Positions 32,896-44,244 of a DNA stretch of 64,000 nucleotides are shown in pieces. The stretch lies in contig JAJTUP010000039.1 in the NCBI GenBank assembly GCA_021399435.1, positions 248,001-312,000 on the forward strand, read 5' to 3'. The position numbers were made by a program, and so were the translations under genes. This DNA is from Diaporthe sp. PMI_573. Lineage: Eukaryota > Ascomycota > Sordariomycetes > Diaporthales > Diaporthaceae. The stretch's first letter is position 1; each line of letters starts with the position of its first letter. The notes beneath the pieces are model-generated. The model was not told the origin of the DNA, did not search any database, and saw only the letters and a program-made list of their open reading frames with translations.

Positions 32896-34616
32896 TTTTG
32901 GCTGTTGTGTCTGCGAAGACTCTCGACTAGCGAAAGATGGAATTCTTCCAGAAACAATCGTCTAGCCATTTGGAGCATGCGGGACTTTAAAGCCATCCAC
33001 CCCCAGTAGGAGGTGACTTGTTTCCGCGGTCATTTTTAACCCGGATGGCGATCCGAGGCGGGACGAGGTGCGCCGCTGGGCAATCGGGGAATTTTCTGGA
33101 AACACGAAACCACAGGCGGGTTTCTATGCCCCTATCAATCTCCAGCCAAAGTAGCCTTGCTTGTTCGCTGATGGCTCAGTCCGAAGGGTTCCGCTGTGAC
33201 CTAATTTCATGCTGTAGTACCTGACCTTGCGATCTAATTCATTACCAAGTGCTTTCCATTGTCATAAGTCTCCAGTCTGCTGGCTTTGGCGATTAGGAGA
33301 GGGGATCTGGGTTCGTAGGCGGACGCGCGGAACGTCGTCCCATGCGTGTGTGGAGACAAACAGATCATCACTGCATAGTGGGGAAGGACTCTCTGCAAGG
33401 AACGGAATGGGGCAAAGATTGGGGCTGCAGGGCTGGTGGACTGCAGGTTCCCTGAGGACAACATCTCCTGGGCACGCATTTTGAGTTGCATGGGATAGAT
33501 GATCTCGAGAACCCGCTTGGGCAACTTGTTTTAGCACTTCGATATATAGTAAAGCTGTGCGGTTTGAGTTTGCCAAGTCTGAACTGCAAACGACCCAAGC
33601 TCGGTGACGACGTTGGTGTGTGTTCACTCGATCCGCGGGCCAACCTCGGAATCCTCCATTCTTCTCCCACGCTCATCATGGAGGTCCTGGTGCATCTTTT
33701 TGGCGCTTGCCTCAAACCAATCATTCCCACATCCAGACACATTGTGCATGCAGCCGACATAAGCACAGACTTGAGGTCGAGTTGCCTGATAGAGCCAGCC
33801 CATCTCCCTAAAAGGGTTCCTTGACCTGGATCATCGCACGGAACGGGATATGATTTGTGGAATTTCGGCTAGCTTCGTGTAGACAACGCCGAGCTCCTAG
33901 GCGCGGTTCAGGGTCACGAATAACCCGCATCAGTCCCAGATATGTAGGTCATCTTGACTAGTACACTCTTGTGAAATCATTATGGGACAAACTCCTATGT
34001 ACAGCCTCCTATGGGCGATTTCTCGTGGAACATGCTCTTCCAAGACTGCCCTACCATAGGACAGCCTAATCAAAGAGGAGCCCTCGGGGTATAGCCTTTG
34101 AAGTGCTCTCCAAACATTCCCCTGATTCATCTAGGATGACCCATACGGCAAGATTTGGGAGTTCTAGGTCCATTCCTGGCCCTCGACTAGTCCACCCTCG
34201 CACGCTCTCAATTTCTTGTCAACCTCCGAGACGGCTACGAAGCTGTGCTTGGACTCGAATGTGAGGAGCTGGCGGCGCCTGTGCATGACTAGCTTTGAAT
34301 GGGGACACTCATACTTGGGTATTTGCAACTTTAACTGGAGCTTTCCCGGTGAACCATACACGGGACCACAGAGTGTCAATCAATAACGAGTCTCGTTTCA
34401 TTGCATGCAATCACGGATAGTTGTGCTTGGGCGAATTGGTGGGAAACTCGGTGTTCAGAGTACTAGGATTAATTCAGGGAACGAGGCAGCAACCCTTCAA
34501 GACTCCATCTACCATGGAATTTCATTAGTTGATGTCTCACACCCAGCCGAGCATACCAAGAGTATTCCAGCCCCTCTACTGTCCCAGAAAGAGAGAACGA
34601 GTCGGTGCGTCGACAT
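32896..34616. other. Intergenic interval: PL1 promoter and OPT 3' flank
   Basis: 1.7 kb. No supportable gene is seen. Short frames on both strands lack family features. Confidence 0.5.
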
Positions 34617-37600
34617 CTAATTCCAGCTCGTGATCCACGGAGCCAACACCTCACCCTCACCAAGCGTCTTGGTGACGGCCATCGCCTGGGCCTCGAGGGT
34701 CTCCGCAAAGCCGACGGTGCCCCACCATTTGGGAAAGCTACTGCCACTGAGCCCCAGGGCGAGGGCGTACAGGATGAGGCAGAGCGCGTTTCCGACGTCG
34801 AGGGCGCCGGCGAGCGAGTAAGTGTAGCGCTCCCACCACCCGGGGTAGTACTTCTTCAGAATGACGTTGAAGATGATTCCGATTGTCAGGTAGCACAGCA
34901 GGTTGAAGATGGTGGCAGGTGGGATCATGCCGCTGACGCCGAACAGAGCCGGGAAGAAGATATAGCGGAGGATGCTTCGGGGGTACTTGCGGGCGAAGTA
35001 GTACTGGATTATCGGGCATGCGAATCCAATGAGGAAGAACCAGTTGGCCCAGGCTAAGAGGAAATTAGCAACTCGAAGGGCCAAAAGGCGTTCTGGAGCA
35101 GAACATGCACAACACAGCGCACGGGAGTGTACACAACGAAAGGAACTACGAAAGAAAAAAGCCTCTGCTTACAGTACATGGAACCAACGCCGAACATTCT
35201 CGCGGGACCGATGACACCTGTTTGCTTGGTCAGCAGCTTTCATACATCCTATATGACAAGGTCAACTTACCCCAGATAACACTGGCGTTGTAGAAGGTCT
35301 TTGCACCTGCACAGGTGAAACCTTGAGGCTGAGCCTTGGTGCAGATCTTAGGCAGGTATGCGAACATCCAGTTGAACGTGGCTGTTTGCACAACTCTGTC
35401 TTGTGTTAGTAACCGACCACGTAGTCCGAAGTCACACACTCTGGAGGATTTCAAACCGCAAGCCAGAGTGGCGGCGAAAGCGCAGGACATGTACTTACGA
35501 GAGCCACAGCACAGCAAAGAGCTGAGCCCTGAAAAGGGAACGAGGAGGGATTTTCACTGAATCGAGGGTCAGATTCAATTTCCAGGTAGGGAGCTCCAAT
35601 TGTAGAGAGGTGGAGTGGAACAAATGTCCCTCTCTCCGATGGAGGTTCTGGGTGGAACTCACTGTAGTGGCCAATTTTCATGTCCTGAACGTAGGTGAGC
35701 GAGTTGTATGATAACATATATCCCCCTATTGTATGTTAGTAAAAGTGCTGCTACAGCGATGTCTTCCAGGGATTTCCAGAAGACAACGGACGGGGAACTG
35801 TGATAGGGGAGGACTTACAACTCTCTGTTATTGTGTGTTAGCAATCTGTTATAACTCAGAAAAGGCGTTCTGGAAGATGGTTGTGCTTACTGAACATCAT
35901 CATCGCAATGGGCTTTCCCGGGAGCATGTAGCCGACAATCATCTCAGTGATGATGTTCAAACCAGTCTGCTGATTGGTCACGGCTTGAATAATACCTGTC
36001 ACGTGTGTCAGCACACTAAATAACGACGAGGAGGCAACCACACGAGATACTAACCGACTGGCAAGACGAAGAAAGCACCGACGCCAATGCAGATGATGTA
36101 CGCCCACCACGTGAGGTGAGTTGTCCACAGCTGGCTGGCAAGCATTCCAAAGGCAAACATGACCAGGAAAACGATGGTGTACCACCATTCCGGCACCTCC
36201 GGGTACTTCCTCATGAGCTTCAAGTGGATATCGGGCTCCTCGTACTTGGAGTCCTTGACACGGCGGACAACGTCCCTTCCGTAGAACCAGATGACGTGGC
36301 TGACGTTGCTAGCCAGTGTGGCGAAACCCATGGCATATGAGAGGCCAAAGGCAGCCGGCAGGATCAAAGGCGAGTAGGCCTTGTATGCCTCCACGTTGAT
36401 GGTGGTGTCCGGGTTCAAAATACGCGTAGTATTGTAGTTATTGGCGAACCTGTCGAAATTCGCATTCTCGACCATCCTGCCAAGTGTTAGTAGCCTGTAA
36501 CTTGGAAAAGAGCCTGAAGTGGCAGGGAAGCGTAATGTGGGAGACTGGCGCAGCGGAAGGGGTGGGGCCGTGGCCAGGAAAGCCGAGGACGATTGAGCGG
36601 TCACACAATTAAGATGACATGACCATACGAAGTAGACAGCATGAAAGGAAATAATTGTGCTTACGGTAGGTATTGGTTGTACGAGGGACCGACGAAATAG
36701 ATCAACACAGTGACGAAGAGGAAGAAAATACCTCCAGCCAGCATGTTGAGGAGAGCGAAACCCGGTGTCAACTGGTGTGTGTTAGCGGCCTGCCATGGAG
36801 TCCAGACTCAAATATCACAGACGGCAAACAGCAGCGGATGAGAGGTATACTAACAATTGGGTTGCCAAACCAACTGGCCACGCCAGACCAGTCGAGCGAG
36901 ATGGGGAGGATGCCTATTCCAGTCACACCACCGAAGGCTTGGTTGACGGCCACATTATTCGGGGCAATCCAAGTTGGGAATGTTCCAAGGTAGACCAGAA
37001 AGTTGGCCATCACGTTTGGAATCCACTCGTAGCAAAACGTCAGTGCGGAAACCAACATGAAAAAGTGGTCTGATGCCCATTGTCAGCATATCTTTGAGAA
37101 TGTAATCAAGTCAGGGATGGTTTTGACATACAGCGACCAATCTTCCAACCATTCGTCTTGGAGGGGTCGGATGGCGCGTGGTTGTGCAGGCTGTCCATGA
37201 CAGTGCAGAAGACCAGGGCCAGGCCGGGCCAGACCATTGCAGCGGGCCACACAAGGAACCGACGGAGCATGCCGGCGATACCAAAGCCCATGGCCTGCGT
37301 GGAGAAGACCAGGAGCAGCTGGAAGCCCCAGCCCCAAAACTGCTTGTAGTAGACTTGCTGCGCGAGTAGGATGTCGAACGCATAGCTGAAACCGGCGCCG
37401 GCAGCAGTCATAACTGTGATGATGGTGTGCTCCTTCTTGTTGAACGGGCTGTCAGGGTTGAGGGAGATCTCCTTGCCGAACACGGTGAACGACTTCTTGG
37501 GGACGTATTTGGCCCAACCCAGACCCATGGGATAGGCAATGAGCTGGACAACAGGCGTGCTGATGGACACACCGAGGTAGTGGTTGTTCAGCAGAATGTT

Positions 37601-38038
37601 CATGGCGGCAACGACAGTGCAAGTGATGAAGCCAATAGTCCAGGCACGGATAGTGTCGACGGGGAGATCAGGGTCATCTCCTGGGGAGACCTGTGTCGCA
37701 AGTTAGGACGGAAGTTCATTATCGGCCGTTTGTCGGTAAAGCAAAACTTTGGATGGGCAAACGAAACTTACCGAGGCTCGCACTTCAGCGTACGGTGAGT
37801 CCTCACCGATGAGCTGCTCCTCGACGACAGCCTCCTTCTCGACGTCTCCAGACTCGATCACATTGTCGATAGCGTCCAGCTTGGAAATGTCCATGAAGGG
37901 GTCGAACCTGTGCTGGTCCTTGAGCCTCTTCATGTGGAGGTCGGCATCGCCGCCGCCCACCTCGTAGCCCGTGGCCTCGGCCGAGTCCACGGGCTCGACG
38001 GGGCGGGCCTCGGACCTGCCTCGCCAGCTGAAACCCAT
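34617..38038 (-). CDS. OPT-family oligopeptide transporter, 12 exons including a 6-nt microexon
   Basis: Exons (minus): 38038-37772, 37690-37132, 37069-36855, 36771-36665, 36476-36055, 35995-35891, 35824-35819, 35725-35663, 35556-35499, 35395-35271, 35217-35173, 35053-34617. They sum to 2409 nt, 802 aa, in frame throughout. The N-terminal 90 residues are acidic and cytosolic, followed by a dozen or more hydrophobic segments. Family marks are FNKKEHTIITVM, TEMIVGYMLPGKPIAMMMF, GHYMKIPPR (the KIPPR motif), ASVIWGVIGPARMFG and a WWG near the C-terminus. The NPG motif before FNKKEH reads NPD here. OPT proteins import tetra- to hexapeptides, glutathione or metal-ligand complexes with protons at the plasma membrane. 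Exon 7 (AGAGTT) supplies the Lys-Ser-Trp of FKSWGY. Confidence 0.9.
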
Positions 38039-41000
38039 TGTTTCTTCTGGTGGGGTATTGCGATGTTTGCGAGAAGTGAGACAGTGTTGCACTAGAAGAA
38101 GTCAAGCCTTCGGGTCCAAGATGTCAAGAAGCTGGGCACCGAGCGACCAAGAACGACCTTACAGGGAGAGAAAGCTCGGCGGGCGTGGGCATGAGATGAC
38201 GAGGCAACCTGGGGTGACGGGTCGCAATTTATTGAATCACTCAAGCGGGCGACAAGATTCCACAAACCCTCTCACGCTGACGACGTTGTGTTACCCTCCA
38301 AACCTGCATGTGGCCACCTTCCCGAATGGTACGATCCCATCGAACGCTTACTTCTAGAACTCTTCGAGGAAGCCAAGGCCGCCACAGCTCGACGAGATAG
38401 GTCGACGCCCGTCTATTCATCCGTCCTTGTCCTCGCCGGGAAGGAGATAAGGGAGTAGGTGCGCCGGCGCCATCACAGAAGGAACAACCTGGGCAATGGA
38501 CGATATGGAAGCGCGCGCTGAATGGAGAGGTCTCGGGGGGCAAGGGGGTCGACAACAGAACCAGCCCCTCCGATGGGGGGAACCATGTCTGTCAAATTGT
38601 CTCGACCTGGCGGCGTTTCTTTCGACGAACTACAGCTAGAACTATATCACCCGCGCAGCCATGCTCCGAGACACCATGTTGGAATAATTAAGCTAATTTA
38701 GCGCCGTTCCGTACTCTAATAGGCAGGATGGGTTGCTCTTGGTGGAGAAGCCGGCCTTGGTATTTCTGGGCGTTTGCTCGGCGCAGCTGATAAGACCGCC
38801 ACCCCCGGTTGATTGCAAACATCGTCAAGCGTGGGAGGGGTGGTGTGATCCTGGCCTTGACCCAGATGGAAATGGTCGATCCTTGAAGATGTCAGAACTG
38901 TAACTGTTGATCAGATGCGACAAGAGAGATCTTGTATTATTCGCCTCGATCCGGGGGTATGTTGCTCAAAGGGCGGGCCGAGGTCCGTTATCAACCAACG
39001 ACAACGAAAGGACCGCACAGCATGGGAAGCCATATCGCCAACGAGTGGCGATGCGATTGGCGATGAGATCCAGCAGACGAAAGGTGTGCCTCGGTGTGCA
39101 TCGGAAAGAATCCGCGGGGGACCAATCGAGAGGAGGGGATTGATCCCAGGAATTCTGTTTACGTTTTGGAACAGTGACGGCAGGAATATCGGATGGCGAG
39201 AGGCCGGATATCGAGTAAGTTCGTGCTATCTGTGCGTTCTTTTCACAAGCTCCAAAGCTTCGTAATCGCCAGTGGGTACAGAGATCTCATTCTGATGGAA
39301 AAGAGCTCAGATATATAATTCTTTTATGCTATGGACATTTGCGTCGTCTTTTGGTGCAGCCAAGCCCATCCGGGGGGTACGTGGACGTGATTCGCAATCT
39401 CGGCCCACCCCTGGCTTAATATAGACTAGATGGTGTTAAACTCTGTCATGTGTCCTCAGCCCCTTATCTCTTCATTGTAGCCTTGATAGAGGCTAGAAGA
39501 AATGGAAGAAAGGTTTCTGATGATGGGTTCATTTGGTTGGCTTTTAACTTTGCTCGGCCCCCTTGCAGATTGAGGTCAGCTGACACTGTCCCTAGCCGGT
39601 CTCAGTCTCTGCATGCGTCGGAATGTAGATGCAGCCGTCAAAGTCAATGGTGATCCAGCTCAATGGGGCAAAACTCTCCATCTTGCAGCTTGATCTATAT
39701 TATAGGTATACCTGACTGCGGTTGCGTTCCACCGTAGCGAACCAGCAAAGCCATTGCAATCCATGGCCAAGAGAACACATCTAGGCTAGGCCCACAGCCC
39801 CATGCCAAGCAGTGGGTGGCACCATCCCATTGTCTTAAAAGCTTGAGATTCTTGGTGATAGATCTAGCTGCGCCAAGCAGAGCTTGGTATTCTTGATGTT
39901 GAGAGGGCAGATTGCATGCATGCGGCAGGACCACGTGAGACAATGTTGCAACATCAACGCTGCATTGTTCCTGCAGCTGTCCCTTGCAAGCCATAGATCT
40001 CAACTGAATATGCCATTATATCTTCGATGCGGCTAGACATTGCTATGAACATGTCTCACTGTCACTTTGCCGACTTTGCCTTTTATGCGTGGCGCTCCCC
40101 ATAGTGCTGACCACGGTCTGGCTTCAGCCTTGTGGGGATGGTCATCCTTTTGAGCTTGTAAAGATGGTTATGGTACATTCGATAATCCAGAGCATAGAAC
40201 CTGAAAGCTGTCTGGCATGTGTAGTATTGGTACGTGCGCAAATCTGAGCCCTTTGAGACACAACCAAGATCCAGGTGACGGATGTACACTGCGTGAATTA
40301 TCAGATGCAGGACATTCGGCATAGAATACGCTGGTCTTTCAAGTGGTCTTCACAAGCGCGAAAGGGTACTATTCAACAGATATTGATCTTGTCCGCATGT
40401 GAAATCCGCCAAATGTAATACTGCAAAATGAGATGATGGGAAAAGGCTCTCTCATTTCCCTGCAAGAGAGTGAAGACATAGAACAATCCCACGAGTGCTT
40501 ATTCTACTTAGTAGTCTGATTCCATCAAGTCGAAATGCCCTCTTTGCTGTTACGCTCCAATCATGGCGAAATACTCGATCCTGAGAAACAGGCGTACGAT
40601 TACCCTCACTCACTACCGTTTTCTGCCACTGCTACTGACGGCTTCAGACCACCTGTACGCCTTTTTGTATCCTGGGATCAGAGTAGACTTCATCCACCCT
40701 CTCTTCCATGGACGATGCCAAACGCATCTCATTTTGGCCTCACACAACAGGCCTGCTCCCCGTTGAATACTAAGCTCAAGATCCAAGGACCACAGGACCG
40801 GAAGCCCAATACATCTGAGGTAACAATATAATCTTTTTTTCAGTGCGAAGGGACGAATTTCCATCAAATAGCAAAATTCTGATGTGGAAAGGCAGTGGCC
40901 GACGACAGTAATCGGGGTCATGAATCTCACTCGATAACATTTCCACATCACACATGCATTTACTGGCACGGTGAATTTGAAAGTTTCAGCTTGGCGCCGG

Positions 41001-41160
41001 AACGTTTGCATATGCATCATTCACTAAGAAACTAAGTATTTACACCCAGCTCTCCAGTCTCATCATCCTCTCCATGACTGCCCCTCTCCCAAATTTTACA
41101 ACTCCCGGTTGGACGACGCTGCCCAATGCATGCAAGGTGGTGGAAGAAGCAGCCTCATAT
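38039..41160. other. Long gene-poor interval between OPT and trypsin genes
   Basis: 3.1 kb covering the OPT promoter and the 3' flank of the trypsin gene. No frame shows a domain, and no terminal repeats or transposase remnants were noticed. Confidence 0.5.
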
Positions 41161-42153
41161 TTACGAGGTCCACTTGTTGGTGTTGATCCAGTCGACGAAC
41201 TGGCCGACACGGGTGTAGACACCGGCGTAGTTGGCCTCGGCGCAGCCGTTGCCCCAGGAGACGAGACCCTGCAGGGTCTTGGAGGAGTCGACGATGGGGC
41301 CGCCAGAGTCGCCGGAGCAAGAGTCCTTGCCGCCGCCGGTGACAGCAGCGCAGAACATGTTGGTGGTGATGGCGGAGGTTCCGTACTGGGCCTGGCAGGC
41401 AGCGCGCGAGATGGCGGGGACGGTGACCTTCCTCAGGGTGGCGGGCAGGGTTGTGCCGTCCTCGGTCAGAAGTCCCCTGTGGGCGACGTGTTAGCGGTCT
41501 ATTCAAAGGAGTATATTGCATCGAGACTTCTGGGAGTACTTACCAGCCAGCGACGGTGAGGGAGGTGCCGGCGGCGGGGTCGGAGCCCTGAGCCGGGAGG
41601 GTGGCGTAGCCGATGGTAGAGCTGGTCGCGATGGGGGTGGCCAGGTGCCAGACAGCAACGTCGTAGTCGATCTTAGCCGAGTTGTACGACGGGTGGTACT
41701 TGATGGCAGAGACGCCAACTTGGGTACCGCCAGACGCCCAGGTCTGGAAATGTGTGTCAGCACATATGTCACCCCGTGGGAACGAAACTTGGGGCAAGAA
41801 AGAAGGCCAGTAAGAGATCTCAAGATATGACTTACCAGGGAGCCCGCGCGGACCTTGACGGCGGAGGCCGTCTGGCCGACAGAGCAGTGGGCAGCGGTGA
41901 TGACGGTGTTGGCGTTCAGCAGAACACCACCGCAGAAGTGCGAGTTGCTCCTGGACAGGCTGACGATGAAGGGGAAGTCACCGGCGGAGGCAGTGGTGCC
42001 ACCAACGATTCCGGCCGGAGGAGGGGCCTCAGTGTCATCCTGGCGGATCTCCAGGCCAAAGGGCTTGGTCTGGGTGAGGGGCTTGGTGACTGCCGCGGCC
42101 ATGGAGAGGACGGGCATCGACAGAGCGAGCGCGAGGGTGAGGAAGGGCGTCAT
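41161..42153 (-). CDS. Secreted trypsin-like serine protease (S1A)
   Basis: Exons 42153-41836, 41743-41544 and 41476-41161 join in frame to 277 aa. A signal peptide ([17 protein letters not shown]) and a propeptide of about 28 residues lead to the mature N-terminus IVGG at residue 49. The catalytic triad is His89 (TAAHC), Asp134 (DYDVAVW) and Ser230 (GDSGGP). Asp224, six residues before the Ser, is the S1-pocket Asp that gives trypsin specificity for Lys and Arg. Cysteine pairs are in the usual places (HFCGG..AAHC; ACQAQY..FCAA; DSCSGD..NGCAEA). Trypsins are patchily distributed in fungi and are often reported in plant and insect pathogens. The DNA is more GC-rich than its flanks, as in highly expressed secreted genes. 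A TATA box lies 115 bp upstream. Confidence 0.93.
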
Positions 42154-43446
42154 CGTGGCGGTCTGCAGGTCTGCTGGCACTGGGAGCTGTGGTTGGAAAG
42201 ATGGTGCTGGAGCTGGAGCTGAGGCTGCTAGATCGTCGTTCTGGACCAGAGGCCACGGCAGCCTTCTCTTTTTATACTCGAGGCGGTCGACATGTTTCTC
42301 GACGGCTACAGCTCGTATGCGTCACGAGTTGCTACTTTCCTACTCAGTTTATGAGGGTCCTCAGGTACCACTTGCCTACTCAGTAGTCGCCCCCGAGGGC
42401 CAAGAACTCGCTGTCAACACGCCAGATAAAGCGCTGTCCAATGTTTGCTTGCAGGCCCTCTATAAAAACACTTGGCAGCGATCTGAGTGTAGTACGGACG
42501 GCCGAAAGGAGAAGGCGAGAGGTCGACATGTTCGCGGGCACTGGTTGAGCTGCCGCAGAACTGCCCTTTCCGGACAAGCGCAGCCTGGCCGACCTGGGTC
42601 CCTGATATTTGCCGGCAGCCCACAAACAGTCGGAACCCCATCCAGCTTGTGCAGCCAAGACCCCAGCTGGGGTCACCAAGCAGGCTGAACCTCGTCTCCT
42701 CGGAAGGTGTTTGGCTGCCTTTTGATTAAGCTCCTGGGCAGGTGACACAGGCGCGACCCCGTATAGGCGCGGGCTGCGGCACTGGGCCGCAAACTCGGCC
42801 CTTGATAGGCAGGCGACCTGAACCATTGCGGTTGACGTTGTGGTTTGGAGGTGGTGCTGTCCTGCACGCTGATAGTGGTTTCACAAAGCTTATCTGCGAG
42901 AAGAAGGCGATCTCAATATGCCAGCCGGCCAGTGGTATAACCTCAGCTGCAGCGCATTACACTCTTGTCGCAGATTCTTGAATCAAGGCCCCTGGGCTGG
43001 ATCTCCCACGGGACGAGAGATGTGTGCCGGGTCCGAGTCGATTGGATCTGCCCGTTGTTAATCATTCAGTCTCCAAGGTCTGTCTCCGGTTCCGGGCTCG
43101 GCAGGAAGGGGATGGCCTGACAAGTATCGTGCGGGATTGGCTGATATGTGGCATTAGTGTCCTTGGCAAACCGGTATGTGCCTAAATCCCGCCGTTGCAC
43201 TTGATTGATATCGGGTTAATTATGCTTATTATGAAGTGAGACGGGCTGTGGATCTGCCGTGCCTCCTCGACTTATCCCAATAGTCTAATGGATCGATGTT
43301 TATACAAGAAAAGAACTTGTCCTTCTGCGTACTTGAATGCTATTCCCGGTTTAATATTCTCGGTGGCTTAGTACAATAAGTCATTGCATCCCAAAATTAC
43401 TGCCACCATGTGCGGCCCAATGATGACTGACAGCCATTGAAACAAT
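42154..43446. other. Intergenic interval upstream of the trypsin gene
   Basis: Trypsin promoter and 3' flank of the GNAT gene. Apart from the TATA box no feature is seen. Confidence 0.5.
42268..42276 (-). promoter_or_regulatory. TATA box of the trypsin gene
   Basis: Read on the minus strand the sequence is TATAAAAAG, 115 bp upstream of the ATG at 42153. Confidence 0.55.
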
Positions 43447-44244
43447 CTAGAAGACCCGCCTTATACCCCTATATGACGGCAGCTGCTTCGCTCGGGGCGC
43501 AGGACATGCAACCTGCGCCGCTTGCCAGCGCACGAGATTCCCCTCGCGCCCGTCCCGCCAGTCGAAGCCCACAAACGATCCCTGCAGCGACACCTTGGAC
43601 TGCCCCATCATATTGGTGAAGAAACTTCGCGCCGCCACGTTGTCGGCCTCCCAGATCATCTCGATCGACTCCCTGACCTCCTGGCCGGGCTCCTTGTCCC
43701 CGACCACCATCGGCAGGAGCTGGCGCCTCCTCTTCTCGCCGGGCATGGCCCACCACGCGTCGAGCACCGCCTTGTAGAACTCGGAGCCGTACCCCTGCCG
43801 TTGGAACGCCGGCTTCATCAGGATCTCGAACCGCGTCCAGCCCGACGTGGGCTGCTCCTCGCTGTCCGGCAGGCCGGCCTCGCCTATGAGCTCCCCTGTC
43901 GAGGCCAGGAACGCGCCCCAGTACCAGTGGCGCTTATCATTTGGCGCCTGTAAGCGCTCAAGGTTCTCCTTCGACTCTGCCAGATCCCTGTCGGGCCGCC
44001 CGCGAGCCGTCGAGCATGACTGCGTCTCAGCTATGCTGCGCAGCTCGTGGAAGGCTTCGAGGTCGGATGGCAGGAACGGCCTGATGATGAGTCTCTCTGT
44101 CTTGATTTCTTCACGCTCTGCGATGAGTGGCAGTGGCCTTATGGGCGCGCAAACGTCATAGCTGAACCATACTGTCGCGGAGAGCTTTTCGTAGTCGTCC
44201 TGCTCAAGATCGACTTGAATGGTCGGTGGTGATCCGTTTGCCAT
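43447..44244 (-). CDS. GNAT-family N-acetyltransferase (RimJ/RimL-like)
   Basis: A single exon of 265 aa. After about 45 residues the GNAT fold starts with IKTERLIIRPFLPSDLEAFHELRS, the opening strand-helix of the Acetyltransf_3 branch. The acceptor strands WYWGAFLASTGELIGEAGL and TRFEILMKPAFQRQGYGSEF contain the acetyl-CoA pyrophosphate loop (QRQGYG, the R/Q-x-x-G-x-G motif). WEADNVAARSFFTNMMGQ is the final helix where these enzymes have N..A...... This is an enzyme that moves an acetyl group to an amine of a protein or small molecule, with the acceptor unknown. There is no signal peptide, so it is cytosolic. The frame is intact. Neighbours give no hint of substrate. Confidence 0.85.
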   Translation of the reverse strand: MANGSPPTIQVDLEQDDYEKLSATVWFSYDVCAPIRPLPLIAEREEIKTERLIIRPFLPSDLEAFHELRSIAETQSCSTARGRPDRDLAESKENLERLQAPNDKRHWYWGAFLASTGELIGEAGLPDSEEQPTSGWTRFEILMKPAFQRQGYGSEFYKAVLDAWWAMPGEKRRRQLLPMVVGDKEPGQEVRESIEMIWEADNVAARSFFTNMMGQSKVSLQGSFVGFDWRDGREGNLVRWQAAQVACPAPRAKQLPSYRGIRRVF

